DNA from: Acidobacteriaceae bacterium
Lineage (GTDB): Bacteria; Acidobacteriota; Terriglobia; Bryobacterales; Bryobacteraceae
NCBI GenBank assembly: GCA_019244055.1
Contig: JAFATG010000361.1
Span: 1-47,098 of the forward strand
DNA: 47,098 nucleotides
Reading direction: 5' to 3'
The notes under the pieces: generated by a model
What the model saw: only the letters and a program-made list of their open reading frames with translations
Databases searched by the model: none
What the model was told of the DNA's origin: nothing
Program-made: the position numbers and the translations under genes
Shown here: piece by piece, positions 36,180-44,057 of the stretch
How the letters are laid out: each line of letters opens with the position of its first letter
How positions within the stretch are numbered: position 1 is the stretch's first letter

Positions 36180-37112
36180 ATGCCAAAACACGACATCTTC
36201 GCCATAGGAGCTTCGGCTGGCGGCGTGGAGGCGCTGGAAAAGCTTGTCGCACAACTACCGGCCGATTTTCCGGGGGCTCTTCTTGTAGTGCTGCATCTCC
36301 TACCACGCACGCGAAGTTTTCTACCGGGGCTATTGACGAGAGCTGGGCGCCTACCAGCGACCCATCCGGGCGATGGCGAAAAGGTCGAACAGGGAAGGAT
36401 CTATGTCGCTCCTCCCGATTATCACCTGGTGATCGAGCGCGATCACATCCACTTGAGTTTGGGTCCCAAGGAGCAACATCACCGGCCGTGCATTAACGTT
36501 TTATTCCGATCGGCGGCCTTGGCCTACGGCGGGCGGGTCGCAGGGATTGTGCTTACTGGCGAACTGGACGATGGAACGGCTGGACTATGGGAGATCAAGC
36601 GCCGGGGCGGAATCGCCGTTGTTCAGAACCCGGAAACCGCGGCTTTTCCGTCCATGCCGCTCAGCGCACTGCGAGAGGTTGAGGCAGACTACGTCGCGGA
36701 TATTAGCGAGATGGGACCGGTTTTCACTCGCGTGGCAGCGGGTGAAATTGAACACAAACGTGCTGAAGTTGAAGGTGCGAAAGTGGAACCGCAGCTAACT
36801 GATCTAACATGCCCCGATTGTCGAGGGACGATCTGGGAGGTGCCGCGTGGCAGAGTCAAGGAATATCGGTGCCGCGTCGGCCACACGTTTTCAGCAAAGA
36901 GCATGCTGTCCGAGCACTTTGCCGCTCAAGAGAAGGCACTCTACGCCGCCATTGTGGCTTTGGAGGAAGGCGCCTCTCTTGCTACACGGCTGGCAGACGA
37001 GTTTGAACCATCTCTAGGCCATCGATTGCGCGACGAAGCCAGGGAGCGAGACGCGCAGGCGGAGGCTCTTCGCCATATGTTGAAGGAACGCTCGTCCTTC
37101 AGCCTGGATTAG
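36180..37112 (+). CDS. Stand-alone CheB-type protein-glutamate methylesterase with C-terminal zinc ribbon
   Basis: A 310-residue CheB catalytic domain without an N-terminal receiver: S12 (GASAGG), H39 (LHLLP) and D131 ('GELDDGT', where the family usually has GMGDDG). After the domain (about 1-185) comes a zinc-ribbon-like motif C211-x2-C214 ... C231-x3-H235 ('CPDCRGTIWE', 'YRCRVGH') and a helical tail. This architecture is frequent among CheB proteins outside classical chemotaxis operons. No CheA, CheW or MCP gene is in the window, so the target protein is unknown. It starts 18 bases after the hybrid kinase and belongs to the same operon. Confidence 0.93.
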   Translation: MPKHDIFAIGASAGGVEALEKLVAQLPADFPGALLVVLHLLPRTRSFLPGLLTRAGRLPATHPGDGEKVEQGRIYVAPPDYHLVIERDHIHLSLGPKEQHHRPCINVLFRSAALAYGGRVAGIVLTGELDDGTAGLWEIKRRGGIAVVQNPETAAFPSMPLSALREVEADYVADISEMGPVFTRVAAGEIEHKRAEVEGAKVEPQLTDLTCPDCRGTIWEVPRGRVKEYRCRVGHTFSAKSMLSEHFAAQEKALYAAIVALEEGASLATRLADEFEPSLGHRLRDEARERDAQAEALRHMLKERSSFSLD

Positions 37113-37147
37113 AAGGACGGCGGGCCCAGGCTGGCTAGATTTCCCAG

Positions 37148-37642
37148 TTGACGGTGGTGCTCCCCGAATGCTTCGATAAAGACGGCGAGCCGTGCCCGCA
37201 AGTGCGGTTTCAGAAAGGCATTGTTCTGAACCGTTGCAGAGTGGTGATTATCGATGACGACCCAACGATTCGCATCGGTCTGCGCAGCATCCTTGAAAGC
37301 TTTGGGATCGAGATTGCTGCGGAGGCGGATAACGGACGTTCGGGAATCGAGCAGACGCAGCGCTTCTCCCCGGACGTGATTCTGCTGGATGTTTCGATGC
37401 CTGAAATGGGAGGATTCGCGGCAGCGCGAGAGCTCCACGTGCTCGCACCGAACCTTCGGATCATTTTCGTGACCCAGTACAGCGACGCGGCGTATGTCGA
37501 GAAGGCCTTCGAAGTGGGAGCGTCCGGATATGTGCTGAAGGGGACTGCAGCCAGGGAGTTAGCAGAGGCAATGGACGTGGTTCTTGCGGGAGGGACATTC
37601 GTCTCGCCGGGGGCTCGATGTCTAAGAGGGAAGGCCTATTAA
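37148..37642 (+). CDS. Receiver-only response regulator (NarL-type receiver lacking HTH)
   Basis: A complete receiver domain: acidic D36/D37, phosphoacceptor D81 ('DVILLDVSMPEMGG'), T109 and K131 ('GYVLKGTAARE'). Sequence style is NarL/FixJ, but the protein stops at 'GGTFVSPGARCLRGKAY', just where a LuxR HTH would begin. The convergent BrkB gene ends 2 bases further on. The TTG at 37148 is the longest start; the receiver proper begins about residue 31, so the first 30 residues may be untranslated (GTG codons near residue 32 are alternatives). It is the natural phospho-partner of the HisKA_3 kinase two genes upstream. It may work as a CheY-like output or be a truncated regulator. Confidence 0.82.
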   Translation: MTVVLPECFDKDGEPCPQVRFQKGIVLNRCRVVIIDDDPTIRIGLRSILESFGIEIAAEADNGRSGIEQTQRFSPDVILLDVSMPEMGGFAAARELHVLAPNLRIIFVTQYSDAAYVEKAFEVGASGYVLKGTAARELAEAMDVVLAGGTFVSPGARCLRGKAY

Positions 37643-37644
37643 TG

Positions 37645-38688
37645 CTATTTCGAATTCTTTGTGGAGACGCGCCGTCCTAGTAGAAACCCCACTGCCGTTG
37701 CTAGCAGGAGAGCGGGCCGTGGCTTCGGATGAATTGCTGGATGGCTCTCTGGCGTAAATTCGCCTACGTTCCGGGCGGCCGAGGCACTCGGTTCCAACTG
37801 CTGCTGTGGTTTCGATGGAGCTGGACGAACGCTTGCGCGCTGAGCAGCGGCGGTTGCACCCTGGTCCGCATAAACACGCGTGAACTCAGCGCCAAAAAAG
37901 AAGATCTGAGCTGAGTAATAGACCCAGACAATTACAGCCACGAGCGATCCGGCGGCGCCATAAGCCGAGCCAACACTTGCCTTGCCCAGGTAGAGTCCGA
38001 GGAGCATCTTTCCCACCGTGAACAGGATCGCTGTCCCGATGGCCCCCACCCAGACATCCCGCCACGAGATAGCTCGAGCGGGCACAAACTTGAATAACAG
38101 CGCAAACAGAAGGGTAATTACGGCGAACGATATAGCAAAGTTGATGATCTCGAACACGAAAGCCGGAAGCGGAATCAGCCCGCTGAAAAATTTGCCCAGC
38201 ACTGCCAGCCCAGCGCTGATGATCAGTGAAACGAGCAGCAGAAATCCGACTGAGAGAACCATGCCGAATGAAAACAGCCGTTCCTTAACCATGCCCTTCA
38301 ACCCGGATGCGTTCTTAGGCTCGGCGTCCCAAATAATGTTCAAAGCGTCGCGCAATTCCGTGAATACTCCGGAAGCTCCGAAGAGCAAGGTTACGAATGC
38401 AATCACGCTGGCGAGTACTCCAGATGAAGGCTTCTGCGCATGTGTCAGCAGGGACTTCACCGCGTCCGCTCCGCGGTCTCCAATCATCCCTCTAGACTGA
38501 TCGATGAGGCTATGCTGTGCTTTTTGCGGGTCGAATACCAAGGCGATCACGGCGACGGTCAACACGAGAAGCGGAGCAAACGAAAGAAGCGTGTAGAACG
38601 CCACGGACGCACCCAACCGGGGAGCGTGGTGATCGCTCCACTTGGTATAGGTTGTTTTTAACAACGAAACCGCGGTTCCAACGCGCAT
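37645..38688 (-). CDS. YihY/BrkB-family inner-membrane protein
   Basis: A 347-residue protein with six hydrophobic helices. Hallmarks are 'RLGASVAFYTLLSFAPLLVL', 'LLFGASGVFTELRDALNIIW', 'LKGMVKERLFSFGMVLSVGFLLLVSL', 'VPARAISWRDVWVGAIGTAILFTVGK' and 'YGAAGSLVAVIVWVYYSAQIFFFGAEFTRVYA'. A Pro/Ala-rich tail and a short terminal hydrophobic segment ('ALLLATAVGFLLGRR') follow. It is annotated as BrkB/YihY; the old RNase BN label is not supported, and its role (possibly envelope transport) is unknown. ATG 38688 with upstream GGGGTGA was preferred over TTG 38694. It is the last gene of the five-gene reverse operon. Confidence 0.93.
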   Translation of the reverse strand: MRVGTAVSLLKTTYTKWSDHHAPRLGASVAFYTLLSFAPLLVLTVAVIALVFDPQKAQHSLIDQSRGMIGDRGADAVKSLLTHAQKPSSGVLASVIAFVTLLFGASGVFTELRDALNIIWDAEPKNASGLKGMVKERLFSFGMVLSVGFLLLVSLIISAGLAVLGKFFSGLIPLPAFVFEIINFAISFAVITLLFALLFKFVPARAISWRDVWVGAIGTAILFTVGKMLLGLYLGKASVGSAYGAAGSLVAVIVWVYYSAQIFFFGAEFTRVYADQGATAAAQRASVRPAPSKPQQQLEPSASAARNVGEFTPESHPAIHPKPRPALLLATAVGFLLGRRVSTKNSK

Positions 38689-38694
38689 GATCAA

Positions 38695-39231
38695 TCACCC
38701 CGAATTCTTGCGAGCATCGATGGCCTGTTGCACGCGCTTTACGGCTCTCGCAGGCCCATGCACGCCGGTTACTTTGAATTTCTTCCCGCGGCTTTTGTTG
38801 TAGGAGATAAAGAATTGCTCTACCTGATCGAGCAGAGATTGGTTTAGGTCTCCGATGGACTGCAGGTCTTCGTGGCTATAAGAGTGCATAGCCACGCTCA
38901 CAAGGCGATCGTTCTCGACCGTCTTGTTCCCGTCGGTCTGTTGGGCTTCAATGACCCCTATCAAACGGACGGTCAGAACACATCCGACGTGCGCTGGTTC
39001 ATCCATCAGGATCATCGCGTCGAGTGGATCCCCGTCCGCCGCAACCGTAGAAGGAACGAAACCGAAATCGAACGGAAAGCTTAGTCCCTCGGGGAGCAGG
39101 CCACCGAGGGTGAACGCCTCAACCTTAGGGTCATAGTCGAACTTATTGCGGCGACCCTTGGGGGTCTCGACGACGACCCGGCATTCTCTCTTCTTTTTGT
39201 CGAACTCGTGCGAAAGGCTTGCCAGATCCAT
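38695..39231 (-). CDS. ppa: Inorganic pyrophosphatase, family I
   Basis: A 178-residue soluble family I pyrophosphatase that hydrolyses PPi to two phosphates with Mg2+. It has 'VVVETPKGRRNKFDYDP' (substrate-binding Lys/Arg/Tyr), 'PFDFGFVPSTVAADGDPLDAMIL' with the metal-binding D-x-D-P-x-D cluster, and 'ENDRLVSVAMHS' further on. Length is normal. It lies 11 bases after the DUF3618-like gene and 6 before BrkB, within an operon of envelope/stress membrane proteins; its presence there is unusual for a housekeeping enzyme. Confidence 0.95.
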   Translation of the reverse strand: MDLASLSHEFDKKKRECRVVVETPKGRRNKFDYDPKVEAFTLGGLLPEGLSFPFDFGFVPSTVAADGDPLDAMILMDEPAHVGCVLTVRLIGVIEAQQTDGNKTVENDRLVSVAMHSYSHEDLQSIGDLNQSLLDQVEQFFISYNKSRGKKFKVTGVHGPARAVKRVQQAIDARKNSG

Positions 39232-39242
39232 GTTTGGCGGCT

Positions 39243-39710
39243 TTATACGCTGCCCACAGATCGGGCCTCCGGCCGAGAAACATCGACACCTCCGCCCAGG
39301 CGTTTTTCCTGCGCTGTTTTCTGGACCTGTTCCCTGAAACCGGGTATGAGCTGTCCCAGGAAATCTTGAAACGTATTTGCCGCTACGCCGATCATGGCGC
39401 CTTTGATGTTGTCGAATGTCTCGAGCGCCTTGTTCTTTTGCAGCTCTGTGCCGCGGCGATGTTCGTATTCGTGGACGCCGTCACCCGCCCTGGCATAATG
39501 CGGTCTGGATCTCGACTTCCTGCCGCTCAGTGAAGCCAGGAGCAATCCGCCGCCAGCGGCGACGCCGAGCATCAGCATCGGCCTCTTCTGAAACTGAAGA
39601 CGCCAGTCAGTGACTTCCTGCACTTTGGATTGCAGCTCGTTCAAATTCCGCCCGAGTTGTCCCCTTTCGGTTACAATCTCTCGTTCTATTTGGTCTGACT
39701 TTTCACCCAT
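39243..39710 (-). CDS. DUF3618-like/YqjK-position membrane protein
   Basis: A 155-residue protein. The amphipathic N-terminus 'QIEREIVTERGQLGRNLNELQSKVQEVTDWRLQFQKRP' resembles DUF3618, followed by one transmembrane segment ('MLMLGVAAGGGLLLASL') and a basic, hydrophilic tail with a second amphipathic helix ('AMIGVAANTFQDFLGQLIPGF'). The ATG at 39710 overlaps the end of the YqjE-like gene by 25 bases. In Proteobacteria yqjD-yqjE-yqjK form a comparable set of small stress-induced inner-membrane proteins. No enzymatic motif. Confidence 0.75.
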   Translation of the reverse strand: MGEKSDQIEREIVTERGQLGRNLNELQSKVQEVTDWRLQFQKRPMLMLGVAAGGGLLLASLSGRKSRSRPHYARAGDGVHEYEHRRGTELQKNKALETFDNIKGAMIGVAANTFQDFLGQLIPGFREQVQKTAQEKRLGGGVDVSRPEARSVGSV

Positions 39711-40075
39711 TCCACGTTCTCCTTCATAGTCTCCACCGTCTTTTCCGGTGTGGCGTGAACAGTCTTGAAACGTTTCTTGCCCGCCACCAGCAGGATTGCG
39801 GTTACGGCGCCCATGACTGCGAACAGTAGGAGGGCCGCACCCCAGATAGGCATAACCGTTGCAAGCGCGTAGACGATAGTCAGCAGCAACAACCAAATTG
39901 TGAACAGAGCCGCCACAGCCCCGCCGGCCATCATGGCTCCGGCTCGGCCGGCTTTTGCCGCTTCCTCAGTTACTTCCGCTTTGGCTAATCGGACTTCCGA
40001 ACGAATGATCGTCTGTACATTCGCGAGGATGTCTTGCAAGACATCCGCAATGGACCTGCTACTTTCGCCAGTCAT
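39686..40075 (-). CDS. YqjE/phage-holin-like (DUF1469) membrane protein
   Basis: A 129-residue protein: N-terminal amphipathic helix 'SIADVLQDILANVQTIIRSEVRLAKAEVTEEAAKAG', two adjacent transmembrane helices ('AMMAGGAVAALFTIWLLLLTIVYAL' and 'WGAALLLFAVMGAVTAILLVAG'), then 'KRFKTVHATPEKTVETMKENVEWVK'. This is the typical layout of Phage_holin_3_6/DUF1469 proteins, which despite the name are chromosomal and not lysis genes. ATG 40075 was chosen, preceded by a G-run; the frame upstream to 40123 is inside the YqjD-like gene. Confidence 0.88.
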   Translation of the reverse strand: MTGESSRSIADVLQDILANVQTIIRSEVRLAKAEVTEEAAKAGRAGAMMAGGAVAALFTIWLLLLTIVYALATVMPIWGAALLLFAVMGAVTAILLVAGKKRFKTVHATPEKTVETMKENVEWVKSQTK

Positions 40076-40103
40076 GTTCGACCCCCCAATCGAGTCGAAA
40101 CTG

Positions 40104-40523
40104 CTAGTCCTCGCGGAACGCACGTCCGATCAGGAAACCAATAGCGGCAGCAATCAGTAGTGACGGTCCGGGATTGCGCTTTACGACATCTTCGACGTCC
40201 GTGAGCATCGCCCTGACATCGTGCTCTCGGATATAGCCCGCGGTTGATTCGAGTTTGTCCGCAGCAGAATGCGCCACGCTTCTTACCGTTTCACCCCCAG
40301 GGAGATTTTCCGCTTTCTCGTGAATGGTTGCGGCCGCGTTTTCCAGCGCATCGGCAGCCGGTCCGCGCTTTTCATCGACCTTGTCCGTGGCCTGCCGTCC
40401 GACGTCGGAGACCTTTTGCTTAGCAGTTGCGGCGGCGTCGCTCACTTTGTCTTTCACAGTCTGAGTGGTGTCGTCCAGCGTATCCGAGACACCCCCGGTA
40501 GATGTTACAGCTCTAGTTCCCAT
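40104..40523 (-). CDS. YqjD/ElaB-type (DUF883-like) membrane-anchored helical protein
   Basis: A 139-residue protein: a long charged helical region (residues about 12-110, 'TVKDKVSDAAATAKQKVSDVGRQATDKVDEKRG') followed by the characteristic C-terminal anchor 'VKRNPGPSLLIAAAIGFLIGRAFRED'. In E. coli, YqjD/ElaB anchor ribosomes to the inner membrane in stationary phase; the same role here is inference. The start ATG has a textbook GGAGG six bases upstream. It is the first gene of the reverse operon YqjD-YqjE-DUF3618-Ppa-BrkB. Confidence 0.87.
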   Translation of the reverse strand: MGTRAVTSTGGVSDTLDDTTQTVKDKVSDAAATAKQKVSDVGRQATDKVDEKRGPAADALENAAATIHEKAENLPGGETVRSVAHSAADKLESTAGYIREHDVRAMLTDVEDVVKRNPGPSLLIAAAIGFLIGRAFRED

Positions 40524-40662
40524 TCATTTCCTCCAGTAAGAGTAAGTCACCCTCGCTACTGTTGACTTGCCTGGATGGAAATCGTTGCTGACGAGAGTTA
40601 CTGATGCTTAGCGATGTACGAACTATTGACAGAGGCAGCAAAAAGGCGCGACACTGAAGAAC

Positions 40663-43086
40663 TTGAATTCCACAGGGATCGTGCAGGACCTTCGTTACGC
40701 AATGCGAATGTTTGCGCGAACGCCGGTGTTCACAGCCATTGCGGTATTGTCGCTGGCCTTAGGCATCGGCGGCAATGCGGCGATGTTCAGTCTCGTGAAC
40801 ACGCTTTTGATTCGCCCCTTGCCTTACTCTCAGCCGGATCGCCTCGTGCGCATCACAGGAATTTACCCGCGCGCGGCTGTTCCGTTCTTTCAGCAGCAGA
40901 GCCGTAGTCTGGCCGTCGCCGCCGTCAGCACGGGTTCTGAATTGAACCTCACCGGAGAGGGATCGGCAAGTCGAGCGTTTGCAAGCCGCACGTCCGCGAA
41001 TTTCCTTCGCGTTTTGGGAGCTTCGGTAGAGAAGGGGCGGGGATTTAAGGACGGCGAGGATCTCCCCGGACGTGATGGAGTTGTCATCATCAGTCATTCG
41101 TTCTGGAAAGAGCGGTTCGGGAGCGACCCCGCAATTTTGGGGCGCGTCATCACGCTGAATGGTACACATCGGCAAATCGTCGGCGTGATGAAGGAGGACT
41201 TCAGTTATCCCTCGTCGAAGGTGGAGGTTTGGATACCGATGCGGCTGGATCCATCGAACTTCCTGGAGTACTGGGCGGGCGAGTTTGTACCATTGCTTGC
41301 GCGACTTCGCCCGGGTGCCACATTCGAGCAAGCACAACGCGAGCTTCGGAGCCTGGTGCCGCGGTTCCGCCAAACATTTCCTTATCCGATGGCCCGCGAT
41401 TGGAATGCAGATTCCACCGTGATTCCTCTGCAAGAAGATCTAGTGGGCGACATCCGCAGCAAACTGATCATTCTGCTGACGTCCGTCGCGATCCTATTGC
41501 TCATTGGATGCGCAAATGTCGCGAGCCTGCTGCTATCGCGCGCCACGACGCGCCGCAAAGAAATAGCTCTGCGAGCGGCCTTGGGCGCCGGCCGGCTGCG
41601 CATCATTCGTCAGTTGCTAACTGAGAGCGTGGGACTGGCGCTTCTCGGTGCGCTGATGGGAACGGGTCTGGGGATGAGCGCGCTGTCAATCTTCAAATCT
41701 CTGTTGCCCCGATCCACACCCGGGTTGACCGAGGCTGCGATCGATTGGCACGTTGTTGCTGCCGTGAGCGCCCTCGCCGTCGTAACCGGTTTGGCCTTTG
41801 GGTTGGCACCAGCTCTCAGCGCTTCAGAGATCGACCTTACGGAAACCATTAAGAGTGGAACCCAGCGATCGACGGCCAGTTTCTGGATCCGGTTTCGCAG
41901 CATTCTCATCGCCGGCGAAGTCGCGCTGGCGCTCGTTCTGGTGGTAAGCGCAGGTCTTCTGCTGAAGAGCTTATATGGATTGTCCAATGTCAATCCGGGA
42001 TTCGATCCGGCACACATTCTGACGGTCGCACTGAGCCCCGACCAGGCTTCATGCGCGCAGCGGCCGGCGTGCATTGCGCTCTATGACCGCCTCGTTCAAC
42101 GAGCGGCAACGATTCCCGGTGTAACAGCCACGGCGGTCTCTAACTCAGTCCCGCTGGATGGAGAGCTTCCCACGATCCCTGTCGATGTGGAAGGACATCC
42201 AAAGACGGTTGATCATCCCGCACCGATGCTCTGGTTCGGAGCCGTGAGCCCCGGTTACTTGGGCATGATGAATATTCCGCTACTGGCGGGCCGTTCCTTT
42301 ACGCAGGGGGATGGCGCTAATTCGGCAGGCGTCGTGCTGATTTCCGCTTCGACGGCAAGGCACTTCTGGCCGCGAGAAAACGCTATCGGAAAGCACATTA
42401 TGCCATCTGGAAACCAATGGAGAACGGTGATCGGAGTCGTAGGCGATGTGCGCCAATACAGTCTGAGTAAGGGCCTCCCGGGTTGGGTTCAGGGCGCGAT
42501 ATACATGCCGTATTCGCAATCGTTAAGAGAGGACGGACAGATTCCCGCTTCAATGATCCTATTGGCTAAGACCAAGCTCGACAATGCCCGAATCAGAGAG
42601 GAGATCCGGCAACTCGCGAAAGATGAGGCGCCGAACGTTCCTGTCGATCGAGTGCGGCCGCTTGAAGATATTGTGGCTGGCTCGATCTCAGATTTCCGCT
42701 CCACTATGCAAGTTTTCGTTAGCTTTGCTGCTGCGGCGACCTTGCTGGCGGCAATCGGTATTTATGGCCTCATGTCGTACTGGGTCAGCCAGAGGACCTA
42801 TGAGATTGGTCTGCGCGTTGCCATTGGAGCCACACGGCGAAGGGTCGTTTCGATGATCTTGAGCCAAGGCTTAAGAATCTCGATGTACGGAGTTGCGGCC
42901 GGCATTCTCACGGCGCTTCTACTGACGAGGTTCTTGCGCAGCCTACTCTACGGAGTGGCAGCGACCGACGTCTTTACTTTTGGAGCAGTGACGATATTGG
43001 TTTTGCTGGTTGCAGTGGTAGCAACAGCCGTCCCTGCCTGGCGAGCAAGCCGAATTGATCCCGCCAAATCGTTACGGGCGGAGTAA
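40663..43086 (+). CDS. ADOP-type FtsX/MacB permease (acidobacterial duplicated orphan permease)
   Basis: An 807-residue membrane protein with two tandem MacB_PCD plus FtsX units. The N-terminus 'VQDLRYAMRMFARTPVFTAIAVLSLALGIGGNAAMFSLVNTLLIRPLPY' is diagnostic for ADOP. The first FtsX unit carries 'LIGCANVASLLLSRATTRRKEIALRAALGAGRLRIIRQLLTES' (about 280-330). The second periplasmic domain spans about 430-680. The C-terminal FtsX carries 'YEIGLRVAIGATRRRVVSMILSQG' and ends 'VPAWRASRIDPAKSLRAE'. No ATPase gene accompanies it, as expected for this class. TTG at 40663 is the longest start with weak ribosome-binding sequence; the conserved part begins about residue 6. Transported substrate unknown. 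Confidence 0.94.
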   Translation: MNSTGIVQDLRYAMRMFARTPVFTAIAVLSLALGIGGNAAMFSLVNTLLIRPLPYSQPDRLVRITGIYPRAAVPFFQQQSRSLAVAAVSTGSELNLTGEGSASRAFASRTSANFLRVLGASVEKGRGFKDGEDLPGRDGVVIISHSFWKERFGSDPAILGRVITLNGTHRQIVGVMKEDFSYPSSKVEVWIPMRLDPSNFLEYWAGEFVPLLARLRPGATFEQAQRELRSLVPRFRQTFPYPMARDWNADSTVIPLQEDLVGDIRSKLIILLTSVAILLLIGCANVASLLLSRATTRRKEIALRAALGAGRLRIIRQLLTESVGLALLGALMGTGLGMSALSIFKSLLPRSTPGLTEAAIDWHVVAAVSALAVVTGLAFGLAPALSASEIDLTETIKSGTQRSTASFWIRFRSILIAGEVALALVLVVSAGLLLKSLYGLSNVNPGFDPAHILTVALSPDQASCAQRPACIALYDRLVQRAATIPGVTATAVSNSVPLDGELPTIPVDVEGHPKTVDHPAPMLWFGAVSPGYLGMMNIPLLAGRSFTQGDGANSAGVVLISASTARHFWPRENAIGKHIMPSGNQWRTVIGVVGDVRQYSLSKGLPGWVQGAIYMPYSQSLREDGQIPASMILLAKTKLDNARIREEIRQLAKDEAPNVPVDRVRPLEDIVAGSISDFRSTMQVFVSFAAAATLLAAIGIYGLMSYWVSQRTYEIGLRVAIGATRRRVVSMILSQGLRISMYGVAAGILTALLLTRFLRSLLYGVAATDVFTFGAVTILVLLVAVVATAVPAWRASRIDPAKSLRAE

Positions 43087-43117
43087 GCCGGTCGTCATAG
43101 AGTAGTATCGTTTGGAA

Positions 43118-44056
43118 ATGCGACCGCGTTTTACTTTGCCCGTTAGTGGTCTTCTGCTGATTACTTTTTGCGTCCTTTGCGGCGCTCAATCGGAGAGCTC
43201 ACACGCTCAACGTCCGCCGATTCTCGGCGTCGCGCATATCGGGTTAGAAACGAACGACCTAGCCGCGGCGCGTGAATTTTACGGCCACGGCTTGGGATTC
43301 GACGAGGCGTTCAGTCTGGATAAACCCTCGGGCGGGCTGATGCTGATTTACTTCAAAGTCAACGATCATCAGTACATCGAAATTTTTCCCGATCTAAAGA
43401 GCGAGACGCAAGACCGGCTCTCGCATATCGCCTTCGAGACAACCGACGCGCGCCGCCTTCGGGATTACCTCGCCAGCCGCGGCGTGAAAGTGCCCGAAAC
43501 TTTGAAGCCGGGCTTGGACGGAAATCTCAGCATGATGGTGAAAGATCCAGACGGGCACAATGTCGAGTTTGTGCAGTACATGCCAGGCTCGCTACATAGT
43601 CGGAATTTCGGCAAGTTTCTTCCCAACACGCGCGTCTCGGATCACATGATCCACGTTGGCGTGACAGTGCGGGACCGCGACGCGGCGGATCGTTTCTACA
43701 AAGATGTTCTCGGGTTCACGGTAATGTGGCATGGCGGCATGACCGACGATAAAACGGATTGGGTCGACATGCGTGTGCCGGATGGGACCGACTGGCTCGA
43801 ATACATGATGGTCACCGGCGAGCTGACACCGAAGCATTTGGGAGTACTGCATCACCTCGCGCTGGGCGTGAACAACATTCAGGAGGGATACAAGACGGTT
43901 CTGGCGCATGGGATGAAGCCGCCGGAACCGCCGAAGATCGGGCGCGATGGCAAGTGGCAGCTCAACCTCTACGACCCGAACTACACACGCACGGAATTGA
44001 TGGAGTTTAAACCGGTGCAGACGCCGTGCTGCTCTCCGATGTTCACTAAGCAATGA
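43118..44056 (+). CDS. Secreted protein with two VOC (glyoxalase/dioxygenase-fold) domains
   Basis: A 312-residue protein starting at ATG 43118 (TTG at 43112 is possible). A signal peptide precedes the body ('LPVSGLLLITFCVLCGAQ'). Domain 1, about 37-152, has 'GVAHIGLETNDLAAAREFYGHGLGFDEAF' and 'PDGHNVEFVQY'. Domain 2, about 170-305, has 'MIHVGVTVRDRDAADRFYKDVLGF', 'HHLALGV' and 'TRTELMEFKP'. Candidate metal ligands are the His of 'AHIG', 'SHIAF', 'MIHVG', 'LHHLAL' and the Glu of 'VEF' and 'LMEF'. VOC proteins are mostly cytosolic; export is uncommon. Substrate is unknown. It starts 31 bases after the ADOP gene. Confidence 0.88.
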   Translation: MRPRFTLPVSGLLLITFCVLCGAQSESSHAQRPPILGVAHIGLETNDLAAAREFYGHGLGFDEAFSLDKPSGGLMLIYFKVNDHQYIEIFPDLKSETQDRLSHIAFETTDARRLRDYLASRGVKVPETLKPGLDGNLSMMVKDPDGHNVEFVQYMPGSLHSRNFGKFLPNTRVSDHMIHVGVTVRDRDAADRFYKDVLGFTVMWHGGMTDDKTDWVDMRVPDGTDWLEYMMVTGELTPKHLGVLHHLALGVNNIQEGYKTVLAHGMKPPEPPKIGRDGKWQLNLYDPNYTRTELMEFKPVQTPCCSPMFTKQ

Positions 44057-44057
44057 C

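Noticed and set aside
37580-37645. Frameshifted LuxR HTH after the receiver-only regulator
   Set aside because: I read the other plus-strand frames past 37600 and found no LTPRE-type HTH start; the convergent BrkB gene occupies the sequence.
39686-40075. Prophage holin
   Set aside because: The DUF1469 protein is labelled phage holin in databases, but its operon partners are YqjD-like, DUF3618-like, ppa and brkB, with no phage gene nearby.
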